A DNA stretch of 44,402 bases, taken from positions 1-44,402 of the forward strand of contig CAJXKK010000023.1 of the NCBI GenBank assembly GCA_913055615.1, given 5' to 3'. This DNA is from an uncultured Ectothiorhodospiraceae bacterium. Lineage in GTDB: Bacteria; Pseudomonadota; Gammaproteobacteria; XJ16; Halofilaceae. The position numbers were made by a program, and so were the translations under genes. Shown here in pieces: positions 1-8,886 of the stretch (positions are counted from its first letter, which is position 1; every line of letters begins with the position of its first letter). The notes beneath the pieces were generated by a model. That model saw nothing but the letters and a program-made list of their open reading frames with translations, was not told the DNA's origin and did not search any database.

Positions 1-854
1 GTCTTCTTCTCGCGCGGCTTGACGAACATGGTCTCGGTCTCGCCGTACTCGATGATCTCGCCCATGTGGAAGAAGGCCGTGTAATTCGCGACGCGCGCCG
101 CCTGCTGGAGATTATGGGTGACAATCACGATCGTGTAATTGCTCCGCAGCTCCGCGATCAGTTCCTCGATGGTGGCCGTGGCCACGGGGTCGAGCGCCGA
201 GGCGGGCTCATCCATCAGAATGAGCTCGGGATTGACCGCGATCGCGCGGGCGATGCAAAGCCGCTGCTGCTGGCCACCGGACAGTGCGGTGCCCGGGGTA
301 TCGAGGCGATCCGCGACCTCTTTCCAGAGCCCCGCCCGCCGCAGCGAGTGCTCGACCAGCTCATCCATCTCCGAGCGGTTGCGCGCGAGCCCGTGGATCC
401 GGGGCGCATAGGCGATGTTCTCATAGATCGACTTCGGGAAAGGGTTGGGCTTCTGGAAGACCATGCCGATACGCGAGCGCAGCTGGACGACATCGACCGA
501 GCCCTCGTAGATATCCTGGCCGTCGATCTCCACCCGACCGTTCACGCGCACCGACGGGATCAGGTCGTTCATCCGGTTGAGGCAGCGCAGGAAGCTGGAC
601 TTGCCGCAGCCCGATGGCCCGATCAGCGCCGTCACCTGGCGTTCGACCAGCTGGAGGCTGACGTCGAACAGGGCCTGCGTCTCGCCGTACCACAGGGCAA
701 GGTTTTCGGCGCGGCCCTTGATCGCTTTGCCGCCCGCCTTCTGCGCGGGAGTGCCGACCTCCGGGGTCGTTGCCGGGCTTGCGCTGTCGTGTCGTGTCAC
801 GGTGTCGTTCTCCTCCGCGGCCTGCGGGACTGCCCTGCTCGAAGTGTTCATCAT
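1..854 (-). CDS. pstB: PstB, phosphate ABC transporter ATPase (3' end cut by window)
   Basis: ATP-hydrolysing subunit of the high-affinity phosphate importer PstSCAB, on the cytoplasmic face of PstCA. Seen: Walker [10 protein letters not shown] at about residues 79-87, Q-loop segment [14 protein letters not shown] signature LSGGQQQR, Walker B LILMDEP followed by SALDP, and the switch histidine in IVTHNLQQA. About 45 residues precede the ABC core, longer than the E. coli protein. 284 codons lie in the window, ending at KPREKK; PstB proteins normally end roughly 15 residues later, so little is missing. The start is one of two adjacent ATGs (854 or 851), 22 bp after the pstA stop, with only a weak ribosome site. 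It is the last visible gene of the phosphate cluster. Confidence 0.95.
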   Translation of the reverse strand, partial: MMNTSSRAVPQAAEENDTVTRHDSASPATTPEVGTPAQKAGGKAIKGRAENLALWYGETQALFDVSLQLVERQVTALIGPSGCGKSSFLRCLNRMNDLIPSVRVNGRVEIDGQDIYEGSVDVVQLRSRIGMVFQKPNPFPKSIYENIAYAPRIHGLARNRSEMDELVEHSLRRAGLWKEVADRLDTPGTALSGGQQQRLCIARAIAVNPELILMDEPASALDPVATATIEELIAELRSNYTIVIVTHNLQQAARVANYTAFFHMGEIIEYGETETMFVKPREKK

Positions 855-876
855 ATACTTGCTCACGTCGCCGGCG

Positions 877-2061
877 TCACCAGCGCCGCTCGAACCGCCG
901 GCGCAGGTACACCGCGGTCGCATTCAGGGCGATCAGGACGGTCAGCAGCACCAGGATCGCCGCCGCCGTGCGTTCCACGAAGGCCTGCTGCGGCATGCTC
1001 GCCCAGCTGTAGATCTGGGCCGGCATCACGGTCGCGGCGTCGGTCACGCTGCCTGGCACGTCGGGGATATACGCCACCATGCCGATCAGCAGCAGCGGGG
1101 CGGTCTCGCCCATGGCCTGCGCCAGACCGATGATCGTGCCCGTGAGGATGCCCGGCAGCGACATCGGCAGGACGTGGTCGCGCACCGTCTGCCAGCGCGT
1201 CGCGCCCATCGCCAGCGCACCCTCACGGATCGAATGCGGAACGGCGCGCAGGGCCGCCCGGGTGCTGATGATCACGATTGGCAGCGTCATCAGGCCCAGC
1301 GTCAGACCGCCGGCGATGGCCGACGATCGGGGGACGCCGAAGAAGTTGATCATGATCGCCAGTCCCAGCAGCCCGAACAGAATCGAGGGGACGGCGGCCA
1401 GGTTGTTGATATTGATCTCGACCGCCTGGGTGAAGCGGTTATCGGGCGCGAACTCCTCCAGATAAATCGCGCTGAGAACGCCGATCGGAAACGCGAACGC
1501 GAGCGTCAGCGCGAGTACATAGATGCTGCCGACGATCGCGGCCTTCAGCCCGGCCATTTCGGGCAGCTTCGAATCGCCCTCGGTGAACAGCCAGTGGTTG
1601 AAGGTATAGCGGAACCGCCCGGCCTCTTCGAAGCGCTCGACGCGTTCCCGGACCTCCTCATCCAGTGAGCCCTTGCCCTTGCGGAATTGATCGATCTCGG
1701 CTTTGGCCAGCACCCATTCCTCGAAGCGCTTGCCGGCGAGTTCCGGGTTGTTCTCGAGTCGATTGGGCAGCACCCGGGTCACGCCCCGGCTGACGATCGA
1801 GTTCAGTTCGGGGTCAATCGCCCGCCACGCCTGATCCGGATTCGTGAAATCGACTTCGACCTTGACCTCGGTCTGGGTGAAAGCGGGTAGCGCGGCGACC
1901 ACCATGCTGCCCAGGAACAGAACCAGAAAGGCACCGGCCAGGCCCAGCGCACCGATACACACGCCGCGGAACCGGCGCTCGGCACGGTGACGCCGCTGCA
2001 GACGGGCATCGGCGGTCAGCTTGTCGCCGGCGCCATCAGCGCCCGTTTTCTCTTCGTTCAT
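877..2061 (-). CDS. pstA: PstA, phosphate ABC transporter permease
   Basis: Inner-membrane permease that pairs with PstC to form the phosphate channel. Seen: a cytoplasmic N-terminus, one TM segment at about residues 35-58, a long charged periplasmic stretch of about 100 residues, then the usual permease core of five TM helices with an EAA-type coupling loop ([20 protein letters not shown]) that contacts PstB. At 394 aa it is much longer than E. coli PstA (296 aa); the extra N-terminal part resembles the DUF3333-type extension of long PstA proteins (family knowledge from memory). It starts 10 bp after pstC, and pstB follows 22 bp later, so the three are almost certainly co-transcribed. Confidence 0.95.
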   Translation of the reverse strand: MNEEKTGADGAGDKLTADARLQRRHRAERRFRGVCIGALGLAGAFLVLFLGSMVVAALPAFTQTEVKVEVDFTNPDQAWRAIDPELNSIVSRGVTRVLPNRLENNPELAGKRFEEWVLAKAEIDQFRKGKGSLDEEVRERVERFEEAGRFRYTFNHWLFTEGDSKLPEMAGLKAAIVGSIYVLALTLAFAFPIGVLSAIYLEEFAPDNRFTQAVEININNLAAVPSILFGLLGLAIMINFFGVPRSSAIAGGLTLGLMTLPIVIISTRAALRAVPHSIREGALAMGATRWQTVRDHVLPMSLPGILTGTIIGLAQAMGETAPLLLIGMVAYIPDVPGSVTDAATVMPAQIYSWASMPQQAFVERTAAAILVLLTVLIALNATAVYLRRRFERRW

Positions 2062-2071
2062 GCGACTCCCC

Positions 2072-3355
2072 TCACCCGCCGTACTTCTGCTTGAAACGCC
2101 GGATCATGATGGTCGATACCAGATTCAGGCCGAGCGTGATGATGAACAGCGCGAGCCCCAGCGCGAAGGCTGACAGGGTTTCCGCGCTGTCGAAGGAGGT
2201 ATCGCCGGTCAGGGCGGCGACGATGCGCACCGTGACCGTCGTCATGCCCTCCAGCGGGTTCCACGTCATATTCGCCCGCATGCCGGCCGCCATCACCACG
2301 ATCATCGTCTCGCCGAGTGCCCGCGAGACGGCGAGCAGAAAGGCGGAGATGATGCCCGGCGCCGCCGCGGGCAGTAGCACCTGGCGGATGGTCTCGGCGC
2401 GCGTGGTGCCCAGCGCGTACGAGCCCTCGCGCATCGCGTCGGGTACGGAATTGATCACGTCGTCGGACAGCGACGAGATGAACGGGATGATCATCACGCC
2501 CATCACGAGTCCCGCCGCGAGCGCACTGTTGTAAGAAGCGTCGAGGCCGAACAGCCCGGCCGAGTCGACCACGAACGGTGCCACGTACACCGCGGCGAAG
2601 AAGCCGTAGACAACCGTGGGGATGCCGGCCAGCACTTCGAGGGTCGGTTTGGCGATACCGCGGATACGCGAGGACGCGTATTCCGCCATGTAGATCGCCG
2701 AGAGGAGTCCGATCGGCAGTGCCACCATCATCGCGATGATGGTGATCATGAAGGTGCCGGCGAACAGCGGAACCGCGCCGAAACTGGCGTCGGACGCGCT
2801 CTCGTCGCCACGCCCGGCGCTTTCGAGGAAGGAAGAGCCAGGTGCCCAGGTCGTGCCGGTAATGAACTCCCAGACACTGACCGTACCGAAGAAGCGGATC
2901 GACTCGAACAGGATCGAGAGGATGATCCCGAGCGTGGTCAGGATCGATATAAGGGCGGCGCAGAGCAGAAACCGGCGCACGAGCAGGTCGAGCGCGTTAC
3001 GCGCGCGCAGGCCCGGTCGCAGGGTCCGGCGGCCCCACCACATGCCGACGACGGCGACGGCGCCCGCCGTCACCAGGATCGAGGCCTCGACCAGATTCGC
3101 CCAGCCGAACAGTTGTATGAACGCGGCCGCGACCGCGACCAGCAGCGCCGGTACGACCCCCCACGAGGTGACATACCAGCCGTATTGGTGCGGGCGCGAG
3201 TGCAGTACGGCACCGCCACCCTGCGCCGCGAGGGCCCAGCGGCGACCGAGATGGTAGCCCATGTAGCCGAGGGCTATCGTCCCGGCAAGCAACGTGAAAA
3301 TGGTATCGCCGGTACCCACGTCCGCACCGTCTCCAAAGTTCAGGTCCGCGATCAT
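2072..3355 (-). CDS. pstC: PstC, phosphate ABC transporter permease
   Basis: Second permease of the phosphate importer. The ATG at 3355 is chosen (product begins MIADLNFGDG, 427 aa). An in-frame GTG at 3397 would add 14 residues of non-conserved sequence and falls inside the T-run of the preceding hairpin. The N-terminal third (to about residue 130) holds several extra TM segments in a long-PstC architecture. The core begins near the ILFESIRFF segment and contains the coupling loop EGSYALGTTRAETIRQVLLP. The large loop after the first core helix (FITGTTWAPGSSF) is typical of PstC. It lies downstream of pstS across a hairpin that may reduce read-through, and upstream of pstA by 10 bp. Confidence 0.94.
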   Translation of the reverse strand: MIADLNFGDGADVGTGDTIFTLLAGTIALGYMGYHLGRRWALAAQGGGAVLHSRPHQYGWYVTSWGVVPALLVAVAAAFIQLFGWANLVEASILVTAGAVAVVGMWWGRRTLRPGLRARNALDLLVRRFLLCAALISILTTLGIILSILFESIRFFGTVSVWEFITGTTWAPGSSFLESAGRGDESASDASFGAVPLFAGTFMITIIAMMVALPIGLLSAIYMAEYASSRIRGIAKPTLEVLAGIPTVVYGFFAAVYVAPFVVDSAGLFGLDASYNSALAAGLVMGVMIIPFISSLSDDVINSVPDAMREGSYALGTTRAETIRQVLLPAAAPGIISAFLLAVSRALGETMIVVMAAGMRANMTWNPLEGMTTVTVRIVAALTGDTSFDSAETLSAFALGLALFIITLGLNLVSTIMIRRFKQKYGG

Positions 3356-3390
3356 ACCCGTCGCTCGACAGGCACTCCATCCGGCCCCCG

Positions 3391-3428
3391 TTATCACAAA
3401 AGGCCGGGCCGGCTAGGCCGGCCCGGCC
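3391..3428 (-). terminator. Hairpin between pstS and pstC, partial terminator or processing stem
   Basis: A perfect 12-bp GC stem (3402-3413 pairing with 3417-3428) with a 3-nt loop. Read on the minus strand it is followed directly by TTTTGTGATAA. It sits after the pstS stop (3473) and 36 bp before the pstC start (3355). The T-run is short, so it probably attenuates or stabilises the 3' end of the pstS message. That would give more binding protein than permease. Confidence 0.6.
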
Positions 3429-3472
3429 GCGCGCCTTACAGGGCAGTGCTGCGGCCTGCCCCGGCCGGCCCG

Positions 3473-4498
3473 CTACTTCAGGTCGGCCAGCTCCAGCTCG
3501 CCCCGCCGCTCGAAGCGGGCACGCACCCCTTCACGCATTTTCTGCGGCAGCGGAATCAGGCCCTGCCCCTTCAACAGGCCCTGACCGCCGATCATCTGCT
3601 CGCTGAGGAAGAGACTGACATATCCCTCCATACCGGCGACGTGGTCGAAGTGGCTGTTCTTGGTGTAGAAGAACAGGCTGCGCGAGACGGGGTACTCCTC
3701 GGCCGAGATCGCCTCCGGTGTCGGCTCAACGCCGTCGATCGTGACCGCTTCGATCACGTCGGTGTTTTCTTCCAGAAAGCTGTATCCGAAGATGCCGAGG
3801 GCCTCGGTGTCATTCTGGATTTTCTGCACGATCAGGTTGTCGTTCTCACCTGAGTCCACGTACGGGCCATCGTTACGGACCGTCGTGTACGGCTCGTCAT
3901 AACCATCCATTTCCTCGGTCGCGGCCTCCATCACCAACTCCTCGAAGGCATCACGCGTGCCCGAGGTCGACGGCGGACCGTAGACGGTGATCTCGCGATC
4001 CGGAAGCGAACTGTCGATCTCGTTCCAGTTCTCGTACGGGTTATCGACCAGCTTGCCGTTCTTCGGGACCTCGGCGGCCACCGCGAGCGTGAGCTGCTCC
4101 CGGCTGAGGTTCATCGCGGCGTTCGCCGTCGTCTGTGCGATGACGATACCGTCGGCACCGATTACGATCTCGGTGATATCGGTCACGCCGTTGTCAGCGC
4201 AACGCTCGAACTCGCTCGGCTTCATCCGCCGCGATGCGTTGGTGATATCGACGGTGTCCGGGCCATCGCCCTCGCAGAAGATCTTCATGCCACCGCCCGA
4301 GCCGGTCGACTCGATCACCGGCGTCGGGTGTCCGGTCGTGGCACCGAATTCCTCGGCCACGTAACTGGCGAACGGATAGACGGTACTGGAGCCGACGATC
4401 CGGATCTGATCGCGTTCCGCGGCCTGGGCCGCACTACCGGCAGCGGCGACGACGGCGCCGGCGAGGACGCTGGTCATCAATGCACGTTTGTTCATCAT
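3473..4498 (-). CDS. pstS: PstS, periplasmic phosphate-binding protein (soluble copy)
   Basis: High-affinity phosphate-binding protein that delivers Pi to PstCA. Seen: a signal peptide of about 27 residues with a likely signal peptidase I site after AQA; then the PstS signatures IVGSSTVYPF, VIESTGSGGG, ITNASRRMK and STSGTRDAFEEL, which in this family contribute the phosphate-coordinating Ser, Thr, Asp and Arg. 341 aa. The mature protein is strongly acidic, as expected of periplasmic proteins of halophiles. It is a close paralogue of the gene just upstream (4681-5763), with long near-identical blocks, but lacks that gene's lipobox. A Pho box lies about 137 bp upstream of the start. Confidence 0.95.
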   Translation of the reverse strand: MMNKRALMTSVLAGAVVAAAGSAAQAAERDQIRIVGSSTVYPFASYVAEEFGATTGHPTPVIESTGSGGGMKIFCEGDGPDTVDITNASRRMKPSEFERCADNGVTDITEIVIGADGIVIAQTTANAAMNLSREQLTLAVAAEVPKNGKLVDNPYENWNEIDSSLPDREITVYGPPSTSGTRDAFEELVMEAATEEMDGYDEPYTTVRNDGPYVDSGENDNLIVQKIQNDTEALGIFGYSFLEENTDVIEAVTIDGVEPTPEAISAEEYPVSRSLFFYTKNSHFDHVAGMEGYVSLFLSEQMIGGQGLLKGQGLIPLPQKMREGVRARFERRGELELADLK

Positions 4499-4634
4499 CC
4501 TGTTTCATCCCGTGGTTTGACTGTCTGCAGTCGATTACGCGGAGCGGCTACCGCCAGCGCGGGTAGTGACCCGATGGCAGTGCATCCACGGGGCGCATCG
4601 TGGCCGCAGCAGGTTGCGCGGTGATGAATCATGG

Positions 4635-4652
4635 GTGACATTCGTGTGACAG
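4635..4652 (-). promoter_or_regulatory. Pho box upstream of the soluble pstS
   Basis: Read on the minus strand the site is CTGTCAC-ACGA-ATGTCAC. It is a close match to the PhoB-binding consensus of two 7-bp CTGTCAT-like repeats separated by 4 bp. It lies in the intergenic region between the two pstS genes, so the second copy probably has its own PhoB-dependent promoter as well as read-through. A 6-bp stem at 4657-4676 just before it could mark the end of the upstream pstS transcript, but it has no T-run. Confidence 0.75.
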
Positions 4653-4680
4653 CGTGCCGGGCGCCGGCCTGCCCGGAGGC

Positions 4681-5763
4681 TCAGTCCTTGAGCTCTTCGA
4701 GCCGGAGGGACTCGCGCTGCGTGAATCGCTCGCGCACGGTTTCGCGCCGCTCGGCGGACAACGGGATCAGGCCCTCGTTGCGGAGCAGGCCCTGCTCGCC
4801 GATCATCCGTTCGCTGATGAACAGTTCGACGTACTCCGCCATGCCGGGTACCCGGTCGAGGTGGCTGTTCTTCGTGTAGAAGAACAGGCTTCGCGCGACG
4901 GGATATTCGCCGGAAGAGATCGCCTCCGGCGTGGGATCGACGCCATCGATCGTAACGGCGGCCACTGCATCCCGGTTTTCCTCGAGGAAACTGTACCCGA
5001 AGATCCCGACGGCCTCGCGATCGTTCTCGATCTTCTGCACGATCAGATTGTCATTCTCGCCCGAACTCACGTAGGGGCCATCGTCCCGGACCGTGGAGTA
5101 GGGCTCATCGTAGCCCTCCATGTCCTCGGTCGCCGCTTCCAGCACGAGTTCCTCGAACGCATCACGCGTCCCGGAGGTCGACGGCGGGCCATAGACGGTG
5201 ATCTCCCGATCCGGCAGGGATTCGTCGATCTGGTTCCAGTTTTCGTAGGGGTTATCGACCAGCTCACCGTTCTGCGGCACCTGCGCGGCTACGGCCAGCG
5301 TGAGCTGCTCGAGCGAGAAATCGAGCGCGGGCTGGTCTTTGGTCTGCGCGATCGTGATGCCGTCGGCACCGATCGCGATCTCGGTGATCCCGGTCACGCC
5401 ATTGTCGGCGCAACGCTGGAACTCGCTCGGCTTCATGCGCCGCGAAGCATTCGTGATGTCGGCGGTATCGAGGCCATCGCCCTCACAGAAGATCTTGATA
5501 CCGCCACCCGAGCCCGTGGACTCGATGACCGGCGTCGAGTAGTCCGTGGTAGCACCGAACTCCTCGGCAACGTAGCTGGAAAACGGATAGACCGTGCTCG
5601 AGCCCACGACCCGGATCTGGCTACGCTCCGCGGCCGCATCGCCGCCGTCGCCACTCCCATTGCCGTTGTCGTTACCGCCCCCGCCTTCCGTGCAGCCGGT
5701 CACGGCCGCGGCCGCGGCCGCGGCAAAGGCGAGAGGAATCAAACAGATATTCGTGCGTCGCAT
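4681..5763 (-). CDS. pstS: PstS paralogue, phosphate-binding lipoprotein
   Basis: Second phosphate-binding protein. From the ATG at 5763 (AGGGG nine bases upstream) the product begins MRRTNICLIPLAFA and has a lipobox ending VTGC, with the acylated Cys at residue 24. An upstream in-frame ATG at 5784 has no ribosome site and would spoil the short N-region. After the Cys comes a flexible Gly/Asn/Asp linker of about 20 residues, then the same PstS signatures as the neighbour (VVGSSTVYPF, VIESTGSGGG, STSGTRDAFEEL). 360 aa. Inference: this copy is tethered to a membrane and its paralogue is free in the periplasm, the pair arising by tandem duplication. Confidence 0.92.
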   Translation of the reverse strand: MRRTNICLIPLAFAAAAAAAVTGCTEGGGGNDNGNGSGDGGDAAAERSQIRVVGSSTVYPFSSYVAEEFGATTDYSTPVIESTGSGGGIKIFCEGDGLDTADITNASRRMKPSEFQRCADNGVTGITEIAIGADGITIAQTKDQPALDFSLEQLTLAVAAQVPQNGELVDNPYENWNQIDESLPDREITVYGPPSTSGTRDAFEELVLEAATEDMEGYDEPYSTVRDDGPYVSSGENDNLIVQKIENDREAVGIFGYSFLEENRDAVAAVTIDGVDPTPEAISSGEYPVARSLFFYTKNSHLDRVPGMAEYVELFISERMIGEQGLLRNEGLIPLSAERRETVRERFTQRESLRLEELKD

Positions 5764-5828
5764 CGCGCTGTACCCCTGCAACATGAACGGGATCCGGCTA
5801 CCGGCGGCACCGGACAGGCACGAATCGT

Positions 5829-5846
5829 ATGACGGGCATGTTACAG
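5829..5846 (-). promoter_or_regulatory. Probable Pho box upstream of the lipoprotein pstS
   Basis: Minus-strand sequence CTGTAAC-ATGC-CCGTCAT: two 7-bp half sites with the correct 4-bp spacing and one to two mismatches each from the PhoB consensus. It ends 65 bp before the chosen start (5763). It is weaker than the sites before phoB and before the other pstS, but position and spacing support it. Confidence 0.6.
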
Positions 5847-5940
5847 GCGTATTACGGGCCGAGAACGTCCGTGGCCGCGCCCGTCAAGGTGCGGCGGGAA
5901 CCCCGGCGGCCGAAGGCCGGGCCGAACGTGACGGGTCGCA

Positions 5941-6669
5941 TTACGGCTCGGGCGACCCGCCCTTCTCCGGGACGGGTTCCGAGCCTGCCCCCGTGCGACG
6001 ATGGCGGATATTCCGGCCTTCCTCGATGTACACGACCGACTCACACACGTTGCGGGCGTGGTCGGCGATCCGTTCGAGCGCCCGGGCGCACCAAAGGGCG
6101 TGGAGCGCCCGCTGCATCGTGCGCGGATCCTCCATCATGTAGGTGATCAGTTCCCGCATGACGCTGTCGTAATGCCCGCCCACGTGGGCGGCGCCGTCGA
6201 GCACGGCGGTCGCCGCGGCCACATCGGAGCGCGCGAACGCGTCCAACGCGTCCCGAAGGACCGCCCGGACCGCATCCCCGAGGCGCTCCATCCCCTGCAG
6301 CAGTGCGGGCTCGGGCGAGTGCCCTGCCGCGAACTCGACCGCGAAGCGGCCGAGCTTCTCCGCCTCATCGCCGATACGCTCGAGATCGGTGCCGGTGCGG
6401 ATCGCGGCCATCAGCAGCCGCAGATCGGAACCGGTCGGCTGGCGGCGGGCGATGATGTTGGTCGCCTCCTCGTCGATCCGTACCTCGAGCGAGTTGATCC
6501 GGTAATCGGCCGTGCAGACCCGGTCTCCGAGTTCGGCGTCCCGGGTGATCAAGGCCTTCAGGCCATCCGCGAGTTGCCGCTCGACCAGTCCCCCCATCTC
6601 CAGCAGGAGCGTGCGCAGGCCATCGAGTTCCTCGTCGTATTCACTGTGGATATGCCGCCGTTCGCTCAT
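5941..6669 (-). CDS. phoU: PhoU, negative regulator of the phosphate regulon
   Basis: Cytoplasmic three-helix-bundle protein that links Pst transporter state to PhoR and keeps the Pho regulon off when phosphate is plentiful. Seen: two PhoU repeats, each with the metal-site type motif, RTGTDLERIGDEAEKL in the first and WCARALERIADHARN in the second. 242 aa, with an Arg/Gly/Pro-rich C-terminal tail beyond the second repeat. Its ATG overlaps the phoR stop by 4 bp (ATGA), so it is translationally coupled to phoR. In enterics phoU instead closes the pst operon. Confidence 0.95.
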   Translation of the reverse strand: MSERRHIHSEYDEELDGLRTLLLEMGGLVERQLADGLKALITRDAELGDRVCTADYRINSLEVRIDEEATNIIARRQPTGSDLRLLMAAIRTGTDLERIGDEAEKLGRFAVEFAAGHSPEPALLQGMERLGDAVRAVLRDALDAFARSDVAAATAVLDGAAHVGGHYDSVMRELITYMMEDPRTMQRALHALWCARALERIADHARNVCESVVYIEEGRNIRHRRTGAGSEPVPEKGGSPEP

Positions 6670-8003
6670 GACTCCCCACTCCCGCCCAGTGCGCGCGTGT
6701 CGCGCCCGAGCCGTTCGACCCGCTCCGCCGGGAACACGCAGCGGAAAGTGCTGCCCTGCCCGGGCGCTGATTGGATATCCAGTTCGCCGCCATTGCGGGC
6801 GACCGCATGTTTGACCACCGACAGGCCGAGTCCCGTACCGCCGCGGGCACGCGAGCGGCTGGTATCAACCCGGTAAAAGCGCTCCGCGAGACGCGCGAGG
6901 TGACGGCTGTCGATACCGGGCCCCTCATCGTGCACGGCGAACATCGCCGCCCCCGACTCCAGCTTCCATTCGACAGTGATCATCGTGCCATCGGGCGTGT
7001 GCTGCACGGCATTGTTGATGAGATTGGCGAACGCGCTGGCGAGCTCACCGGGAACACCGCGCACGCCCAGGTCGCCATCCAGATCAGTCAGGATCCGATG
7101 ACCCCGCTCACCGGCGACCCCCTCGGCATCCCGCGCCAGTCCGGCGATCAGCTCGGCCGCCGGGACCAGCTCCGCGGCGGCCGGATCGGGTGGTTCCATC
7201 TCAAGCCGCGAGAGCGTCAGCAGATCCTGGACGATGGAGAGCATGCGCCGGGTCTGGCGATCGATCGCGGCGACGCCGTCGCGGACGTAGTCGGATACCT
7301 GCTCGCCATCGAAGGACTCGATATATCCGGTAATCACCGTCAGCGGTGTGCGCAGTTCGTGGCTGACGTTGGCGACGAAATCGCGCCGAACGGCCTCCAG
7401 ACGGCGCAGGGAGCTGGTATCGCGCGCCATCAGCAGGTATTGGCCGTCGCCGTAGGCGACGATGCGGATATTGAGTTCGATGTTGTCACTGATCGGCGAG
7501 GGGATATCGATCGGCTCCTCGAAATCCCCGAGGGTCAGGTAGTCATGGAAGGCCGGGTCGCGCAGGAGGTTGTCGATCCGCTGGCCATGGTCCTGGGGAT
7601 TGCGGATGCCCAGCAGGGTGACCGCCGCCCGGTTGGACCACTCGATCTCGCGCTGTTCGCCGAGGACGACCGCCGCGTCCGGCATCGCCTCCGTGGAGCG
7701 GTGGAAGCGGTTGAGCATGTTGGTCAGGCGCTTCTTCCGGCGCCGGTTGTGCTGCTGCAGGCGGTAGATGTGATGAACGATCTGATCCCATATGCCGCTG
7801 GAATCGGGCGCATGCTTGAGCGATCCGCCGGTCACCAGCCAGCGCTCGACGAGGTACATCTGGCGCAGGTGCCAGGCGACATACAGGATCAGGGCACCGA
7901 GGAAGGCGAGCGACCATTGCCCCGTGAGCAGGGCGGTCGCGAGCGCGGCGCCCAGCGTACCCGCCAGGCGCCAGACCTCGGTGCGCCATGCGTCCGACAT
8001 CAT
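6666..8003 (-). CDS. phoR: PhoR, phosphate-regulon sensor histidine kinase
   Basis: Membrane sensor kinase that phosphorylates PhoB in low phosphate. From the ATG at 8003 (AGGGG just upstream; 445 aa) there are two hydrophobic segments at about residues 13-45 with almost no periplasmic loop, typical of PhoR. A PAS domain follows (about 95-195), then a HisKA domain with VSHELRTPL (phosphoacceptor His about 215). The HATPase domain has the N-box ANLINNAVQHT, G1 box HDEGPGID and G2 GGTGLGLSVV. An in-frame ATG at 8069 would add 22 charged residues and is less likely. The gene lies 95 bp after phoB and overlaps phoU. Confidence 0.95.
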   Translation of the reverse strand: MMSDAWRTEVWRLAGTLGAALATALLTGQWSLAFLGALILYVAWHLRQMYLVERWLVTGGSLKHAPDSSGIWDQIVHHIYRLQQHNRRRKKRLTNMLNRFHRSTEAMPDAAVVLGEQREIEWSNRAAVTLLGIRNPQDHGQRIDNLLRDPAFHDYLTLGDFEEPIDIPSPISDNIELNIRIVAYGDGQYLLMARDTSSLRRLEAVRRDFVANVSHELRTPLTVITGYIESFDGEQVSDYVRDGVAAIDRQTRRMLSIVQDLLTLSRLEMEPPDPAAAELVPAAELIAGLARDAEGVAGERGHRILTDLDGDLGVRGVPGELASAFANLINNAVQHTPDGTMITVEWKLESGAAMFAVHDEGPGIDSRHLARLAERFYRVDTSRSRARGGTGLGLSVVKHAVARNGGELDIQSAPGQGSTFRCVFPAERVERLGRDTRALGGSGES

Positions 8004-8098
8004 AGCCCCTGACCTCCGCGCGCCCCGGGGGTAACCGCTCCGGCAATGCAGTCGTTCATGCGGTACCACTCCCCATCACGGACGATGATACGGCGCAT

Positions 8099-8785
8099 TC
8101 AGCCGAGTGAGAAACGATACCCCACTCCGCGCACCGTCTGCACTGCCTGCTCAAGGCCATGGGGTTTGAGGAGCTTGCGCAGGCGCAGGACATGCACGTC
8201 CACCGTGCGCTCCTCGACGAACACCTCGCGGCTCCAGACGTGGTCCAGCAACTGGGCGCGGCTGTAGACACGCTCCGGGTGGCCCATGAGGAAGCGCAGC
8301 AGCCGGAACTCGGTCGGACCGATCTCGATCGGCTCATCATTGACGAACACGCGATGGGATACGGTCGAGAGCGACAGCGGGCCGGCGGTCAGCGTGCCTT
8401 CCGCATCCTGTCCGGAAGTACGTCGCAGCACGGCGCGGATCCGCGCCGCCAGTTCGCGCGGCGAAAACGGCTTGGTGACGTAATCGTCGGCGCCGCTCTC
8501 AAGCCCATGGACGCGGTCGTTCTCCTCCGCCCGCGCCGTCAGCATGATCACGGGCACGTCGGCGGTCAGTTCGTCACGCCGGCAACGGCGGACGAATTCC
8601 ACCCCGCTGACGCTCGGCAGCATCCAGTCGACCAGCATCAGGTCCGGCACCTGCTCCGAAATGCGCTGATGGCCCTCGGCCGCGTCACCCGCCGTGAGCA
8701 TGTCGAAACCCTCGCGCCCCAGCACGCGGGTCACCATCTCGCGTACCTCGACCTCGTCTTCCACGAGCAGGATCGTTGCCTGCAT
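8099..8785 (-). CDS. phoB: PhoB, phosphate-regulon response regulator
   Basis: DNA-binding regulator that activates Pho-box promoters when phosphorylated by PhoR. The internal ATG at 8785 is preferred over 8809: it has AGGAAGGTG upstream, begins MQATILLVEDE like known PhoB proteins, and gives 228 aa (usual length about 229). Receiver domain: acidic pair near residues 10-11, phospho-acceptor D53 (LVDWMLP), Thr in MLTAR, Lys in TKPFSP. The C-terminal winged helix includes EFRLLRFLM and RTVDVHVLRLRKLL. Tandem Pho boxes lie 45 bp upstream, consistent with autoregulation. Confidence 0.96.
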   Translation of the reverse strand: MQATILLVEDEVEVREMVTRVLGREGFDMLTAGDAAEGHQRISEQVPDLMLVDWMLPSVSGVEFVRRCRRDELTADVPVIMLTARAEENDRVHGLESGADDYVTKPFSPRELAARIRAVLRRTSGQDAEGTLTAGPLSLSTVSHRVFVNDEPIEIGPTEFRLLRFLMGHPERVYSRAQLLDHVWSREVFVEERTVDVHVLRLRKLLKPHGLEQAVQTVRGVGYRFSLG

Positions 8786-8829
8786 CTGCGTCACCTTCCT
8801 GTTGGACATGGCGATTGCACCGCAGTCAG

Positions 8830-8858
8830 GTGACAGGGATATGACGGGCGAATGACAA
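8830..8858 (-). promoter_or_regulatory. Tandem Pho box before phoB (three half sites)
   Basis: Minus-strand sequence holds three 7-bp PhoB half sites with exact 11-bp periodicity: TTGTCAT, CCGTCAT and CTGTCAC, separated by 4-bp spacers TCGC and ATCC. Two overlapping Pho boxes can be read from it. It ends 45 bp before the chosen phoB start and indicates PhoB autoregulation of phoB-phoR-phoU. Confidence 0.85.
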
Positions 8859-8886
8859 ACCGGCTACCATCCGGGATTCCAGTCTT

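Noticed and set aside
5899-5925. GGCC-rich stem between phoU and pstS
   Set aside because: Several short overlapping pairings in GC-rich DNA and no T-run; not convincing as a terminator.
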